Origin: Bacteroidales bacterium
GTDB lineage: Bacteria; Bacteroidota; Bacteroidia; Bacteroidales; Bacteroidaceae
NCBI GenBank assembly: GCA_015060905.1
Contig: SUXQ01000008.1
Coordinates: 68,674 to 103,572 of the forward strand
Length of the DNA: 34,899 bases
Direction of reading: 5' to 3'
Shown here: positions 34,629 through 34,899 of the stretch, in pieces
Position numbering within the stretch: the stretch's first letter is position 1
Layout of the letters: each line of letters starts with the position of its first letter
The notes under the pieces: generated by a model
Told to the model about the DNA's origin: nothing
The model's input: only the letters and a program-made list of their open reading frames with translations
Databases searched by the model: none
Translations under genes and position numbers: made by a program

Positions 34629-34635
34629 CTTTGTG

Positions 34636-34666
34636 CAAAGATAGTTACAAACGAGCAAAATACAAA
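34636..34666 (-). promoter_or_regulatory. Promoter of the phospholipase D gene
   Basis: TTTG (34663-34666) and TATCTTTG (34636-34643) are 19 nt apart on the minus strand, a perfect consensus. All but the last base lies in the first copy of the 72-bp repeat; the final G of the -7 box comes from the unique flank. Confidence 0.75.
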
Positions 34667-34899
34667 GCTTGCTTTAGTATTTTAAAGCGAGTGCAGTATA
34701 TCTTATCTAAAGATAGTTACAAACGAGCAAAATACAAAGCTTGCTTTAGTATTTTAAAGCGAGTGCAGTATATCTTATCTAAAGATAGTTACAAACGAGC
34801 AAAATACAAAGCTTGCTTTAGTATTTTAAAGCGAGTGCAGTATATCTTATCTAAAGATAGTTACAAACGAGCAAAATACAAAGCTTGCTTTAGTATTTT
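34637..34899. repeat. Perfect 72-bp tandem repeat array running off the window
   Basis: Units at 34637-34708, 34709-34780, 34781-34852 and 34853-34899 (partial, 47 bp) are identical base for base. Each unit contains an inverted repeat AAAATAC/GTATTTT with inner AAAGC/GCTTT. On the minus strand each complete unit contains TTTG, then 19 nt, then TATCTTTA. In unit 1 the last base of the box is G from the flank, giving the full consensus. No ORF of note lies in it. There are no unique spacers, so it is not a CRISPR array. Confidence 0.95.

Noticed and set aside
34637..34899. CRISPR array
   Set aside because: The whole 72-bp unit is identical, with no unique spacers, and no cas genes are nearby.

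Overview
The window looks like a chromosomal segment of a Bacteroidales bacterium (phylum Bacteroidota). Four things point there. The protein families are typical of the group: a DcaP-like outer-membrane porin, a BspA-type leucine-rich-repeat protein, secreted GH20 and beta-helix glycosidases, and an MG2-type secreted protein. The block ruvX-def-TPR-thrS-infC-rpmI-rplT is followed by a structured RNA matching the Bacteroidales-1 motif, which is known from downstream of L20 genes. Many genes are preceded by the Bacteroidota promoter pattern TTTG (-33) and TAnnTTTG (-7), here 19-23 nt apart. Shine-Dalgarno sites are nearly absent. I cannot name the genus. I see no tRNA, rRNA, insertion sequence, prophage or CRISPR array.

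Layout: 1-998 (-) is the 5' part of a DcaP-like porin, cut by the window edge. 1170-1751 (+) is a small Lys/Cys-rich Spy-like periplasmic protein, convergent across a shared terminator with a secreted endonuclease/exonuclease/phosphatase protein (1826-2662, -), followed by mutS2 (-). 5374-8716 (+) is a two-gene glycan-degradation unit (GH20 hexosaminidase plus GH110-like beta-helix lipoprotein). 8912-10318 (-) is an LRR surface protein with a long promoter-to-gene leader that contains a large terminator-like hairpin. 10771-10990 (-) is the Bacteroidales-1 (6S-like) RNA. 11147-17591 (-) is the translation block.

17772-18260 (-) is a SPOR lipoprotein. 18464-21004 (+) is an M64-peptidase lipoprotein paired with an ATP-grasp-like protein of unknown substrate. 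21001-23834 (-) holds a small membrane protein, a LysR regulator and a DASS (SLC13) transporter with an operator-like site upstream. 24050-29338 (-) is one operon: lipoate ligase, gcvT, gcvH, gcvPA, gcvPB. It makes and lipoylates a glycine cleavage system whose P protein is split in two. 29526-33346 (+) encodes an 865-aa MG2-type secreted protein and a DAACS (SLC1-like) symporter. 33326-34576 (-) is a phospholipase D/cardiolipin-synthase-like lipoprotein.

The right edge (34637-34899) is a perfect 72-bp tandem repeat, 3.65 copies visible. Each complete repeat carries a copy of the promoter module that appears to drive the phospholipase D gene. The most unusual items are this promoter-bearing array, the structured leader of the LRR gene, and the uncharacterised M64/ATP-grasp pair. 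Most of the rest is ordinary core and glycan-use content.
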